In this document: piece after piece, positions 6,261 through 13,140 of the stretch | How the letters are laid out: every line of letters begins with the position of its first letter | Numbering within the stretch: the first letter of the stretch is position 1 | Origin: JBBRLA01 sp038231615 | GTDB lineage: Bacteria > Myxococcota_A > Polyangia > Palsa-1104 > JAEUJZ01 | Reading direction: 5' to 3' | NCBI GenBank assembly: GCA_038231615.1 | Contig: JBBRLA010000016.1 | Location: 1-27,747 of the forward strand | DNA: 27,747 nt | The notes under the pieces: generated by a model | Told to the model about the DNA's origin: nothing | The model's input: only the letters and a program-made list of their open reading frames with translations | Databases searched by the model: none | Position numbers and translations under genes: made by a program

Positions 6261-7472
6261 TTATTCTCGCCAGCCCTCTTCGTCTGAAGACAACCCCAGG
6301 ATCCGGTCCAGTGCAGACTTGACCCGATTTTTCGCTTGGATTCGATCCGGCCGCGCCGGCCGCGTGTGTCGAGGTCCCCGGTTTCCGTCGGTCACCGGGC
6401 GATGCAGGTCCAGCGTCTTGCCATCCTTCATTCCCGCCTGCATGGATTCGGTCATCTTCTTCGCCGGCTTCACCTTCAAGGGCACGGTCTTGGGATGCAT
6501 CGCCTTGTAGAAGTCGTCCAGCCCCTGGTCCCCCAGCCAGATCAACCCCTCGATCTGGTTCATTCGCTGCTGGAGAAAGAGCTTTGTCCGGAAGCCCACG
6601 TGTACCCCGGCGATGTAGTCCGATCGGCCGCGCAGGCTGGTGTCTTCGCGGCCCGCCTGGTGCGCTTTCCACAGCCGCTGCGCCGCCGCGGTCAGGAACT
6701 CGACGACGTGGCACGCCATTTCCAGGTTGGCCGTGGTCCCGCAGATCTCCAGTACCGTGCCATCCCGGTTGACGTCCGGATCGAAGGTCGGCACCCACAC
6801 CCCCTTCACGAAGAAAAACTCGCGCAGGATCGCCGACATCACCTTTTGCGCCTCGGTCAGCACCTTCATCGGACGGAACAGGTGCCGCACCCCGTAGCTC
6901 TGCGCCGTCCGATCCGCGCACAGGCTCATGTCGATGTTGTGCTTCAACATCAGCCGCTGCGCCTCCCGCACGGCGGCCTCGGCCTCGTGCTGGTTCGGGC
7001 TTTCCCCCAGCGCCAACAACCGGCGGATGCGCTGGTAAAGCCGCTGTTCGTCGTCGGTCTGGCCTTCCGCCGCGAACCCTGGCAGCCCGTAGGTCATCGA
7101 CAGATCCAGCCGCACGCGCGGTTGTTCGCAGAACCGGTTGAACGCCCGGGTGTGCTCCGGCCCGTCTTGCAGCTTCTGCTCCTGGTACAGCATCTGGTGG
7201 ACCATCTGCTGAAGCACGGTCTCCTGCACCATGCGCCAGGGCTGCTCCATGGCGGTCTTCAGCGGTACGAAGAGGCTGCCATGAGCCGTGAAGGTCAGGA
7301 ACCGGGCCGGGCCGTCGTCCAGATCGCACGTAGGCGGTCGCAGACGTCCGCCAAAGTGACGCTTGTTGTAGATGTTGAACTCGCGGTCCATCCGCGGCCA
7401 GGCTACCTGCCACACGCGCCACTGCCGTCGCGTCCATTGGCCTTTCTGGACGATGATTCTTTCGCCGAACAT
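6261..7472 (-). CDS. SprT-like / DUF2786 domain protein with degenerate protease motif
   Basis: The 403-aa product, counted from ATG 7472, has two recognisable parts. Residues 25-115 resemble the SprT-like zinc-metalloprotease fold: FNIYNKRHFGGRL, then VQETVLQQMVHQML, then GPEHTRAFNRF. In active members the central helix carries HExxH; here the first two positions are Gln88-Gln89, with only His92 and a downstream His107 kept, so peptidase activity is doubtful. Residues 145-183 match DUF2786 (RIRRLLALGESPNQHEAEAAVREAQRLMLKHNID), a small helical domain often joined to SprT-like domains. The rest (190-360) is the conserved DUF2786-associated region, followed by a basic C-terminal tail. Function is unknown; a nucleic-acid-associated role is a guess. 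The start is uncertain because no candidate (7472, 7520, 7577) has a good ribosome binding site. It lies downstream of, and in line with, the alpha/beta hydrolase gene. Confidence 0.75.
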   Translation of the reverse strand: MFGERIIVQKGQWTRRQWRVWQVAWPRMDREFNIYNKRHFGGRLRPPTCDLDDGPARFLTFTAHGSLFVPLKTAMEQPWRMVQETVLQQMVHQMLYQEQKLQDGPEHTRAFNRFCEQPRVRLDLSMTYGLPGFAAEGQTDDEQRLYQRIRRLLALGESPNQHEAEAAVREAQRLMLKHNIDMSLCADRTAQSYGVRHLFRPMKVLTEAQKVMSAILREFFFVKGVWVPTFDPDVNRDGTVLEICGTTANLEMACHVVEFLTAAAQRLWKAHQAGREDTSLRGRSDYIAGVHVGFRTKLFLQQRMNQIEGLIWLGDQGLDDFYKAMHPKTVPLKVKPAKKMTESMQAGMKDGKTLDLHRPVTDGNRGPRHTRPARPDRIQAKNRVKSALDRILGLSSDEEGWRE

Positions 7473-7626
7473 GCGCGCTACCCTAGCGCGTGCCCACCAG
7501 GAAGCAAGGGGGTTCTTCATCGCTGGCAGAAACCCGGTCCCGCCCTGTTTCTGCGGGTCCGGGGGCCCTACATTCAATCGCCAAGCGCCGCGGTAGACGA
7601 TCGCTACGTGCTAAGCCCCACGGCGA

Positions 7627-8442
7627 CTACGCGGCGACCGGGGTCTGCCGAAGCCGATCTAGAAAGCCGCTGATCGCCTGGTTCACCGCGGCGGGCTGCT
7701 CCACGTTCGAGGTGTGCCCGGCCCGGGGGATCTCCACGAACTCGCCCGCCGGCAACCCCTGTGCCAGCGCCCGTCCCAGCGCCGAGTCCAAGCTGACATC
7801 CTCGGCACCGTGAAGTACCAGCGCCGGCACCCGGATCTCCGCGAGGCATGGCGTAAAATCCTCCCGGCGCAGCCATGAGTTCACCTCGTTGGTGATCCCG
7901 CCCAGATCCATAATCATCCAGCGCTCCTGCCACGCCCGGACCAGGTCCGGCGACTCTCGCCGGGTGGTCGCCCCGAAGAGCATGTCGGCCACCGGCTCGA
8001 CGAGCGGCGTCATCCCCTGCATGTGCGCGAACGCCAGCATTCCCTCGATCTGCGCCAGCCCCTCAGGCGAATGCGGCACCGCGGCGGTGTCAATGAGCAC
8101 CAGAGCCGAAAGCCGCTCGGGGTAGCGCACCGCGAAACGCAGCGCGGTGAAGCCCCCCATGGACATCCCGCCCACCACCGCCCGGTCGATGCCGAGCGCG
8201 TCCATCACCTGGCGCAGGTCCTCGACCAGATCCAGAAGGGTAAACGGCGCCCGCGACCCGGCGGTCCCTCGCCCCCGGTGGTCATAGGCCACCACCCGGT
8301 GGCTACCGGCGAACGCCTCGACCTGCGCCGCGAACATCGTATGATCCATCAGCGTCCCGTGCAGCAACACCACCGCGGGCCCATCCTTGGGTCCCCGCTC
8401 TTCATAAATCAGCTCTGCGTCACCTACCTGCAAGACCGGCAT
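7627..8442 (-). CDS. Alpha/beta-fold hydrolase (3-oxoadipate enol-lactonase/esterase type)
   Basis: ATG 8442 follows GGAGGTG at 5 nt. The 271-aa protein has every hallmark of a soluble alpha/beta hydrolase: oxyanion-hole LLHGTLMD (27-33), a DHRGRG turn (54-59), the nucleophile elbow GGMSMGG with Ser94, the acid in HGAEDVS (Asp215) and the base in RAGHTSN (His243). The overall pattern is close to the large group that includes 3-oxoadipate enol-lactonase-like and unspecific carboxylesterase proteins. The substrate cannot be read from the sequence. There is no signal peptide, so it is cytoplasmic. It lies downstream of dinB in the same direction, but 231 bp containing a tandem repeat separate them, so separate transcription is likely. 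Catalytic class is confident; specific function is not. Confidence 0.92.
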   Translation of the reverse strand: MPVLQVGDAELIYEERGPKDGPAVVLLHGTLMDHTMFAAQVEAFAGSHRVVAYDHRGRGTAGSRAPFTLLDLVEDLRQVMDALGIDRAVVGGMSMGGFTALRFAVRYPERLSALVLIDTAAVPHSPEGLAQIEGMLAFAHMQGMTPLVEPVADMLFGATTRRESPDLVRAWQERWMIMDLGGITNEVNSWLRREDFTPCLAEIRVPALVLHGAEDVSLDSALGRALAQGLPAGEFVEIPRAGHTSNVEQPAAVNQAISGFLDRLRQTPVAA

Positions 8443-8520
8443 GCCGCACCTCCTTCATGGTTGTTTGCGCCGCGGCAATCCTGACACGGATTTTTGTTGT
8501 CGTTCCAAGCAGCAGCAGAT

Positions 8521-8600
8521 CGCGAAGTGCCGCGGTGATCGATCGCGACGCGCGAAGCGCCGCGGTGGTCGATCGCGACGCGCGAAGCGCGACGGTCAGG
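8521..8600 (+). repeat. 30-bp tandem repeat (2.6 copies) between dinB and the hydrolase
   Basis: Two full 30-bp units (8521-8550 and 8551-8580) and a partial third (8581-8600) lie head to tail. Each unit starts CGCGAAG(T/C)GCCGCGGTG and ends TCGATCGCGACG; units 1 and 2 differ at two positions. Each contains the short palindrome CGATCG. The array lies upstream of the hydrolase gene and downstream of dinB. No gene reads through it convincingly. Confidence 0.85.
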
Positions 8601-8673
8601 CCCTGAACTACGACCCACGGCTGGGCTTCGCGACGTGCATCCCATCGCATACTGCAAATAGGCCCGAAAGACC

Positions 8674-9948
8674 TTACACCGGGCGGACATCCAGCCGCGA
8701 TGCGCCGACTCGGCGGCGCACCTCGTCGTCCCGATCTTCCAGTTCGTCACCAACTCCGACCCCGCACTGGTCCGCCGGGACCACCGCCCGCTGCCCGAAG
8801 CGCCGGGTGATCTCGTCCAGCGTGGCGTTCAGCTTGCCGCGCCGGATGCCTTCTCCGTTGGTCCGGTCGAAGAGTCCCAGTTGCCGCTCGCCCTCTTGCA
8901 GGTCCTGCGCCGACACGCCGGTCAGGCGCACCTTGCGCAGCAGCCGCTCGCGCCTCAGAAGAGTCAGCGCCGCCTCGTAGATCGTTTTTGTGTCGTCGGT
9001 CATCGCTTCGAGCGTCAGGCGCCGGGTGGCAAGCTGGTGATCGGCGTACTTCAACTTGAGCTGCACCACCCGCGCTTTCAAGCCGGCCTGCCGCAGCCGC
9101 GCAGCCACCCGCAGCGCCTGCGCCTGGATGTGGACGCGCAGGTCGTCCAGGTCGTCCAGGTCCTCGGCGAAGGTGTCTTCGGCGCCGATGCTCTTCTGCT
9201 CCCGGTCAGAGACCACCTCGCGCTCGTCGATGCCGTGGCTCAGCAGGTGAAGATGATGCCCGGTATCGCCCAGGCGCTCGATCAGCCACTCCACCGACTG
9301 TGCGGCGATCTGCCCGATGGTATAAAGGCCCAGGCCGTGCAAGGTCTGCTCGGTCCTTTGCCCCACCCCCCACAGCCGCGCCACCGGCATCGGCATCAGC
9401 AAGGGCAGGATCTCGTTGGGCAGTACCTCCTTCTGCCCATCGGGTTTGGCCAGGTCCGAGGCGATCTTGGCGATGAACTTGACCGGCGCGATGCCCGCCG
9501 AGGCCGGCAGGTCTACCTCGTCGCGGATCTCCCGCCGGATGCGCCGGGCGATCTCCGCCGCCCGGCCGAAAAGGCGCATCGAGCCGCTGACGTCCAGAAA
9601 CGCCTCGTCCAGCGAGAGTGGCTCGCACAGGGGGGTGTAGCGGGCGAAGATGGCGAAGATGCGCTCGCTGGCCTCCGCGTAGGCCCCGAAGCGCGGGGGC
9701 ACCACCACCGCCCCCGGCGCCTGGCGCAGTGCCCGCGACATGGGCATGGCGCTGTGCACGCCGAAGGGGCGCACCTCATAAGAGGCCGCCACCACCACCC
9801 CGCGGGTCGGGTGCCCTCCGACGATGACCGGGCGCCCGCGCAGCGCCGGGTTGTCACGTTGCTCGACGGAGGCATAAAAGGCATCCATGTCCACGTGAAC
9901 AATGGATCGAACGGCGGCGCGCGGCATCGACGGCGGAGGAACTTGCAT
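8674..9948 (-). CDS. dinB: DNA polymerase IV (Y-family translesion polymerase)
   Basis: The 424-aa product starts at ATG 9948, which has GGGGGTGAG about 9 nt upstream; the in-frame ATG at 9927 does not. Y-family motifs are complete: HVDMDAFYASVEQ with metal-binding Asp20, EVRPFGVHSAMPMSRA, and LSLDEAFLDVSG with Asp114/Glu115. These are followed by the thumb (ASAGIAPVKFIAKIASDLAKPDG) and the little-finger domain to about residue 350. QLGLF (356-360) is a good sliding-clamp-binding motif. An extra, charged C-terminal tail of about 60 residues follows. The enzyme inserts nucleotides opposite damaged bases and is error-prone. It is transcribed divergently from the methyltransferase gene across 54 bp, so the promoters overlap or are shared. 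I see no clear LexA box. Confidence 0.95.
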   Translation of the reverse strand: MQVPPPSMPRAAVRSIVHVDMDAFYASVEQRDNPALRGRPVIVGGHPTRGVVVAASYEVRPFGVHSAMPMSRALRQAPGAVVVPPRFGAYAEASERIFAIFARYTPLCEPLSLDEAFLDVSGSMRLFGRAAEIARRIRREIRDEVDLPASAGIAPVKFIAKIASDLAKPDGQKEVLPNEILPLLMPMPVARLWGVGQRTEQTLHGLGLYTIGQIAAQSVEWLIERLGDTGHHLHLLSHGIDEREVVSDREQKSIGAEDTFAEDLDDLDDLRVHIQAQALRVAARLRQAGLKARVVQLKLKYADHQLATRRLTLEAMTDDTKTIYEAALTLLRRERLLRKVRLTGVSAQDLQEGERQLGLFDRTNGEGIRRGKLNATLDEITRRFGQRAVVPADQCGVGVGDELEDRDDEVRRRVGASRLDVRPV

Positions 9949-10002
9949 TTTGACGGTCTCACCCCCGATGATAGCCGCCTCATGATGCCCCGACTCAGAG
10001 AA

Positions 10003-10845
10003 ATGAAGCGAATGTCGATCCTCCTGTTCGGCCTTCTTGTCCCGTCCTGTGGGGCGGAGCGCACGGCGGGCCCCTCCGGCACCCCGACAACCTCTGCGGC
10101 CGCGCCTGTCGCAACGGTACCGGTCGCACCCGCGGGTCCCGAGCAGGTCAAGCAGGTCACCGTGCCAGCTGCCGTGCAGGCGCTGCTCGCCGCCCCGGAT
10201 CGCACGGAAGAAGATCGGGCCCTGGACCAGGGCCGCCACGCGGAACAGATGCTGGCCTTCCTGGGCGTCCGCCCTGGGCAAAAGGTCGCCGAGTTGGCCG
10301 CTGGGCGAGGCTATACCTCAGAGCTGCTCGCCAGGGCCGTCGGGCCGGAAGGCGTGGTGTACGTCCAGAACCCGCCGCGCCTTTTGAAGATGTTCGCGGA
10401 GAAGCCCCTGGCGGAGCGCATGCAGCGAGCGGTGATGAAGCCCGCGGTGCGGGCCGACCGCGAACTCGACGATCCCCTGCCCCCGGAGGCCCGGGACTTG
10501 GATGCGGTGGTGATGGTGCTCTTCTATCATGACACGGTGTGGTTGGGCACCGACCGTGCCAAGATGAACCAGGCGGTCTTTGCCGCCCTGCGCAAGGGTG
10601 GGGTCTACCTGGTGATCGACCACAGCGGGCGGCCGGGCACCGGGACCACCGAGGCCAAGACCCTCCACCGCATTGAGGAAACCGGCGTCCGCAAGGAGAT
10701 CGAGCAGGCCGGTTTCCGCCTGGCCGCCGAGGCCGACTTCCTACGCAACCCAGCGGACGCCCGGGACTGGAACGACTCGCCCAGGGAAGCCGGAGCCCGG
10801 CGCGGCACCAGCGACCGCTTCGTACTAAAATTCATCAAGCCATAG
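10003..10845 (+). CDS. Exported SAM-dependent methyltransferase-like lipoprotein (COG4798-like)
   Basis: The leader MKRMSILLFGLLVPSCGAER gives a short lipoprotein signal with Cys16; other in-frame ATGs are at 9985 and 10012. A 35-residue Ala/Pro/Thr linker follows. From about residue 50 the protein is a class I methyltransferase: GRHAEQMLAFLGVRPGQKVAE, then motif I AELAAGRGYTSELLA (96-110), then an acidic loop (LDAVVMVLFYHD), FAALRKGGVYLVIDHSG, and a C-terminal DRFVLKF strand. This matches the group annotated as predicted methyltransferases of COG4798, many of which carry signal peptides even though S-adenosylmethionine is a cytoplasmic cofactor. The true activity of the exported forms is unknown. 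The gene is divergent from dinB, and its stop is about 140 bp from hairpin repeat copy B. Confidence 0.8.
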   Translation: MKRMSILLFGLLVPSCGAERTAGPSGTPTTSAAAPVATVPVAPAGPEQVKQVTVPAAVQALLAAPDRTEEDRALDQGRHAEQMLAFLGVRPGQKVAELAAGRGYTSELLARAVGPEGVVYVQNPPRLLKMFAEKPLAERMQRAVMKPAVRADRELDDPLPPEARDLDAVVMVLFYHDTVWLGTDRAKMNQAVFAALRKGGVYLVIDHSGRPGTGTTEAKTLHRIEETGVRKEIEQAGFRLAAEADFLRNPADARDWNDSPREAGARRGTSDRFVLKFIKP

Positions 10846-10986
10846 CGGGGCGCCGCATCAGCCAGCCCAGATTCGGCTCAAGAATTCCCAAAAAACGCTC
10901 GACGTCCCTAATGGCCCGCTTGGATACGCAGACCCACGCAGCGCACCGAGCCCATTTTTCCGCATACAGGGCCAGCCGACGAAAAG

Positions 10987-11111
10987 TCAGCAAGAAGCAC
11001 CTGGCCGGAGCAGATTTTGGCGCACCCCCGCAGCGACCGAGGGAGCGTACTACTGTACGTGACCGAGGGAACGAGGAGGTACGCCAAAATCTGCCCGGCC
11101 AGGTGCTTCTG
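10987..11111 (-). repeat. Long hairpin repeat, copy B (compact, about 125 bp)
   Basis: This is an inverted-orientation relative of copy A (5626-5829). On the minus strand it begins directly after the TAA of the glycosyltransferase gene with CAGAAGCACCTGGCCGG, runs through the shared centre (CGGTCACGTACAGTAGTACG), and ends CCGGCCAGGTGCTTCTTGCT. The two arms pair over about 28 bp at the ends. Where copy A has TTTGGGCG/CGCCCAAA in its arms, copy B has TTTTGGCG/CGCCAAAA, so both arms changed together. Similarity to copy A continues to about 10977 (CTTTTCGTC). It probably acts as a 3'-end hairpin. Confidence 0.8.
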
Positions 11112-12599
11112 TTAACTGGTTTGGAAGAGGCTGAGGACGCCGACATAGGCAAATCCCATAAAGAAAAGGAAGAGGAACGGCATGGACAGGTAGTGCCCGG
11201 CGCTGGCCGCCAGCACCATCGCCAGGGCGAAGTAGGCGGCACAGATCACTTCGGCCGCCGGGATCAGCGTCTTGGCGGCGCGGTACTTCTTCTGGCTCCA
11301 CGCCTCCAGGCGCAGCTTCACCCCATGCTTCGGCGTGCGCACGAACTCGCCGGACGTTTTGCCGAGAAGCGCCTCCAGCACGGCGCGGGTCTGGTTGATG
11401 CACAGCCCGATGCCCAGCGACATCATCAGCGGCAGCCGCTTGAGCATGCGCGGCCAGCCCTTCCGGTCAATTTCCCGCTGGCTGGTGATATAGAACGCGG
11501 CGATGGACAGGGTGGTTCCAAAGAAGAGCGGCAGGTCGATCAGCACGACCTCGCGCCAGCCGTGGTGGGTGCGCACCAGCAGGTTGGGCAGGAGCAAAAG
11601 CGATAGCAGCAGCAAGAGCGGGTAGGCGAAGTTGTTGGTCAGGTGGAAGAACGCCTCCATCTTCACCGCGAAGGAGACCTGGGAGCGAAAGATGGTCGGC
11701 AAGAGCTTCTTGGCCACCTGGATCGACCCCTTGGCCCAGCGGAACTGCTGGCTTTTGAAGCTGTTCATCTCGACGGGCAACTCCGCCGGGGAGACCACGT
11801 CGGGCAGGTAAACGAAGTTCCAGCCGCGAAGCTGCGCCCGGTAGGACAGGTCCATGTCCTCGGTCAGGGTGTCGTGCTGCCAGCCGCCGGCGTCGATGAT
11901 CGCCTGACGCCGCCAGATGCCGGCGGTGCCGTTGAAGTTGAAGAAGCGGCCGGCGCGGTGGCGGGCGGTGTGCTCGATGACAAAGTGCCCGTCGAGCATC
12001 AGCGCCTGCAGCTCGGTCAGGGTGGAGAAGTCGCGGTTGATGTGGCTCCAGCGGACCTGCACCATGCCGATCTTCTCGTCGGAGAAGAAGTGGATGGTCT
12101 GCTCCAGTACGTCGGCCTCGGGCAGGAAGTCAGCGTCGAAGACCATGATGAACTCGCCCTTGGCGGTGCGCAGGCCGTTTTCCAGGGCCCCGGCCTTAAA
12201 GCCGGTGCGGTCGACGCGGTGGACGTAGGTGATGTCCAGGCCAGTCTGGCGCAGTTCCTCGACCTTCGCCTGGCACAACTCCTGAGTCTCGTCGGTGCTG
12301 TCGTCGAGCACCTGGACCTCGAAGCGGTCGTGGGGGTAGCGGATGCGCGCCATCGAGTCCAAAAGGCGCGCAGCGACATACATCTCGTTAAAGAGCGGGA
12401 GCTGGATGGTGACCTTGGGCAGCTCTTTCAGGCGGAACAGCGGCTCGGGTCGCTTGTGCCGATAGCGGTAATAAAGATACACCAGCGACGATCGATGGAA
12501 GCCATAAACGGCCAGCGCGATGAACACCAGCAGGTACGTGCAGATGAGCAGTTGGCTGTACGAGGTGAGCCAGGTGGTCAGTGAGGAGAGCAGAGACAT
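11112..12599 (-). CDS. Processive family 2 glycosyltransferase, CSLA/mannan-synthase-like
   Basis: This 495-aa inner-membrane protein has one N-terminal transmembrane helix (residues 15-35), a cytosolic GT2 domain (60-300) and about four C-terminal helices (315-345, 355-375, 390-410, 440-490). All processive-synthase motifs are present: VLDDSTD (99-100 DD), FDADF (155-157 DxD), LTEDMDLSYRAQLRGW with the TED base, and QQFRW (284-288, the Q-x-x-R-W translocation motif). The spacing and the strings FNGTAGIWR and GGWQHDTLTEDMDL are strikingly like plant cellulose synthase-like A enzymes, which make beta-(gluco)mannan from GDP-mannose. Bacterial relatives exist, but their products are often undefined. 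No PilZ domain or partner subunit is adjacent. A hairpin repeat begins immediately after the stop codon. The gene is divergent from the selenoprotein gene. Confidence 0.88.
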   Translation of the reverse strand: MSLLSSLTTWLTSYSQLLICTYLLVFIALAVYGFHRSSLVYLYYRYRHKRPEPLFRLKELPKVTIQLPLFNEMYVAARLLDSMARIRYPHDRFEVQVLDDSTDETQELCQAKVEELRQTGLDITYVHRVDRTGFKAGALENGLRTAKGEFIMVFDADFLPEADVLEQTIHFFSDEKIGMVQVRWSHINRDFSTLTELQALMLDGHFVIEHTARHRAGRFFNFNGTAGIWRRQAIIDAGGWQHDTLTEDMDLSYRAQLRGWNFVYLPDVVSPAELPVEMNSFKSQQFRWAKGSIQVAKKLLPTIFRSQVSFAVKMEAFFHLTNNFAYPLLLLLSLLLLPNLLVRTHHGWREVVLIDLPLFFGTTLSIAAFYITSQREIDRKGWPRMLKRLPLMMSLGIGLCINQTRAVLEALLGKTSGEFVRTPKHGVKLRLEAWSQKKYRAAKTLIPAAEVICAAYFALAMVLAASAGHYLSMPFLFLFFMGFAYVGVLSLFQTS

Positions 12600-12738
12600 T
12601 GGTTACACGACTCCGGTTGCGCCATGCGCGCCAGCCCATATATAGAGGTCGGGCCGCGGTCAATTGTCATCAAAATGTAATTCGATGTAGAGGTTTGCAT
12701 TTGCCGCTCTTGAGGGCTTGAGGTATAAGGGAGGCCAA

Positions 12739-13137
12739 ATGAAATCGAATTCGAATTCGATGAAAGAACGCCCGGGACACGGGACGTTGCGGCTGGCTCT
12801 GTTGACGACCTTCCTTCTGTTGGGCGCGTTCAGCGCCTGCAAGAAGGAGTATTCGCCAGATGCGCTGGTGGTGACCTACTACTACATCCCTGGCTGAAGG
12901 GTCTGCGCCAAGGTGCAGTCCGCCGTGAGCGGGCTTGAGGATGAATTCCCACGCAAGGTGCAGGCCAAGAACGTCGACTGCGAGAGTCCGGAGGGCCGCG
13001 CCGCGGTGAAGGAGCTGGGCTTTGACAGTCACGGCCTGGCGGTGCGCGACCCTTCAGGGCAGGTCCTTTTCAAGCAAGCCGACCACGCGGTTCAGGTGCA
13101 GGATGTGCGGGCGGCAATCAAGCGGTCACTCAAATAA
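12739..13137 (+). CDS. Predicted selenoprotein: thioredoxin-like lipoprotein with UxxC motif
   Basis: One frame runs from ATG 12739 (GGGAGG 5 nt upstream) to TAA 13137, interrupted only by a TGA at 12895-12897. Read as selenocysteine, it gives a 132-aa protein. The leader (LRLALLTTFLLLGAFSAC) has a lipobox ending at Cys34. Next comes a beta strand and the active site, VVTYYYIPG-Sec53-RV-Cys56, exactly where thioredoxin-like proteins have CxxC. After that the frame keeps clear thioredoxin-fold character: AKNVDCESPEGRAAVKELGF, HGLAVRDPSGQVLFKQADH, VQDVRAAIKRSLK. A candidate SECIS hairpin sits about 26 nt after the TGA. An in-frame stop replacing only the first redox Cys, with coding quality intact on both sides, is best explained by selenocysteine; a nonsense mutation is the alternative. 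The role is probably thiol redox chemistry at the cell envelope. It ends 3 bp from the convergent rtcB. Confidence 0.8.
12744..12761. promoter_or_regulatory. 18-bp perfect palindrome at the start of the selenoprotein gene
   Basis: ATCGAATTCGAATTCGAT is a perfect 18-bp palindrome covering codons 2-8 after ATG 12739, just before a second in-frame ATG at 12760. A related half (GTAATTCGATG) lies near 12677-12687. Such symmetry close to a start is typical of repressor binding sites, but no regulator gene is adjacent. An alternative is plain low-complexity coding for the repeated Ser-Asn residues. Confidence 0.3.
12898..12934 (+). promoter_or_regulatory. Candidate bacterial SECIS element after the in-frame TGA
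   Basis: The RNA just downstream of the TGA can fold into GUCCGC-CGUGA-GCGGGC (12918-12934), a 6-bp stem (one G-U pair) with a 5-nt loop containing GU. The loop begins about 26 nt after the TGA. Known bacterial SECIS elements sit within the coding region at about this distance and need a G (and usually GU) in the apical loop for SelB binding. A second, tighter hairpin (CUGCGC-CAAG-GUGCAG, 12903-12918) is also possible and could stack below it. The fold was judged by eye. Confidence 0.5.
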
Positions 13138-13140
13138 GGC

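Noticed and set aside
8881..10002. Long plus-strand open frame running in front of the methyltransferase
   Set aside because: It is the antisense of dinB, rich in His/Gln/Arg/Leu with no motif. The methyltransferase has its own lipoprotein leader at 10003.
10846..10986. Minus-strand reading containing RRLALYAEKWARCAAW, open through repeat copy B
   Set aside because: It has no start or ribosome binding site outside the repeat and no recognisable family. It is read-through of repeat flanking DNA.
12707..12729. TTGCCG-17 bp-TATAAG promoter pattern before the selenoprotein gene
   Set aside because: It would start transcription at about 12736, downstream of the GGGAGG ribosome binding site at 12729-12734, leaving it untranscribed. 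It fits only if ATG 12760 were the start, and that ATG lacks a ribosome binding site.
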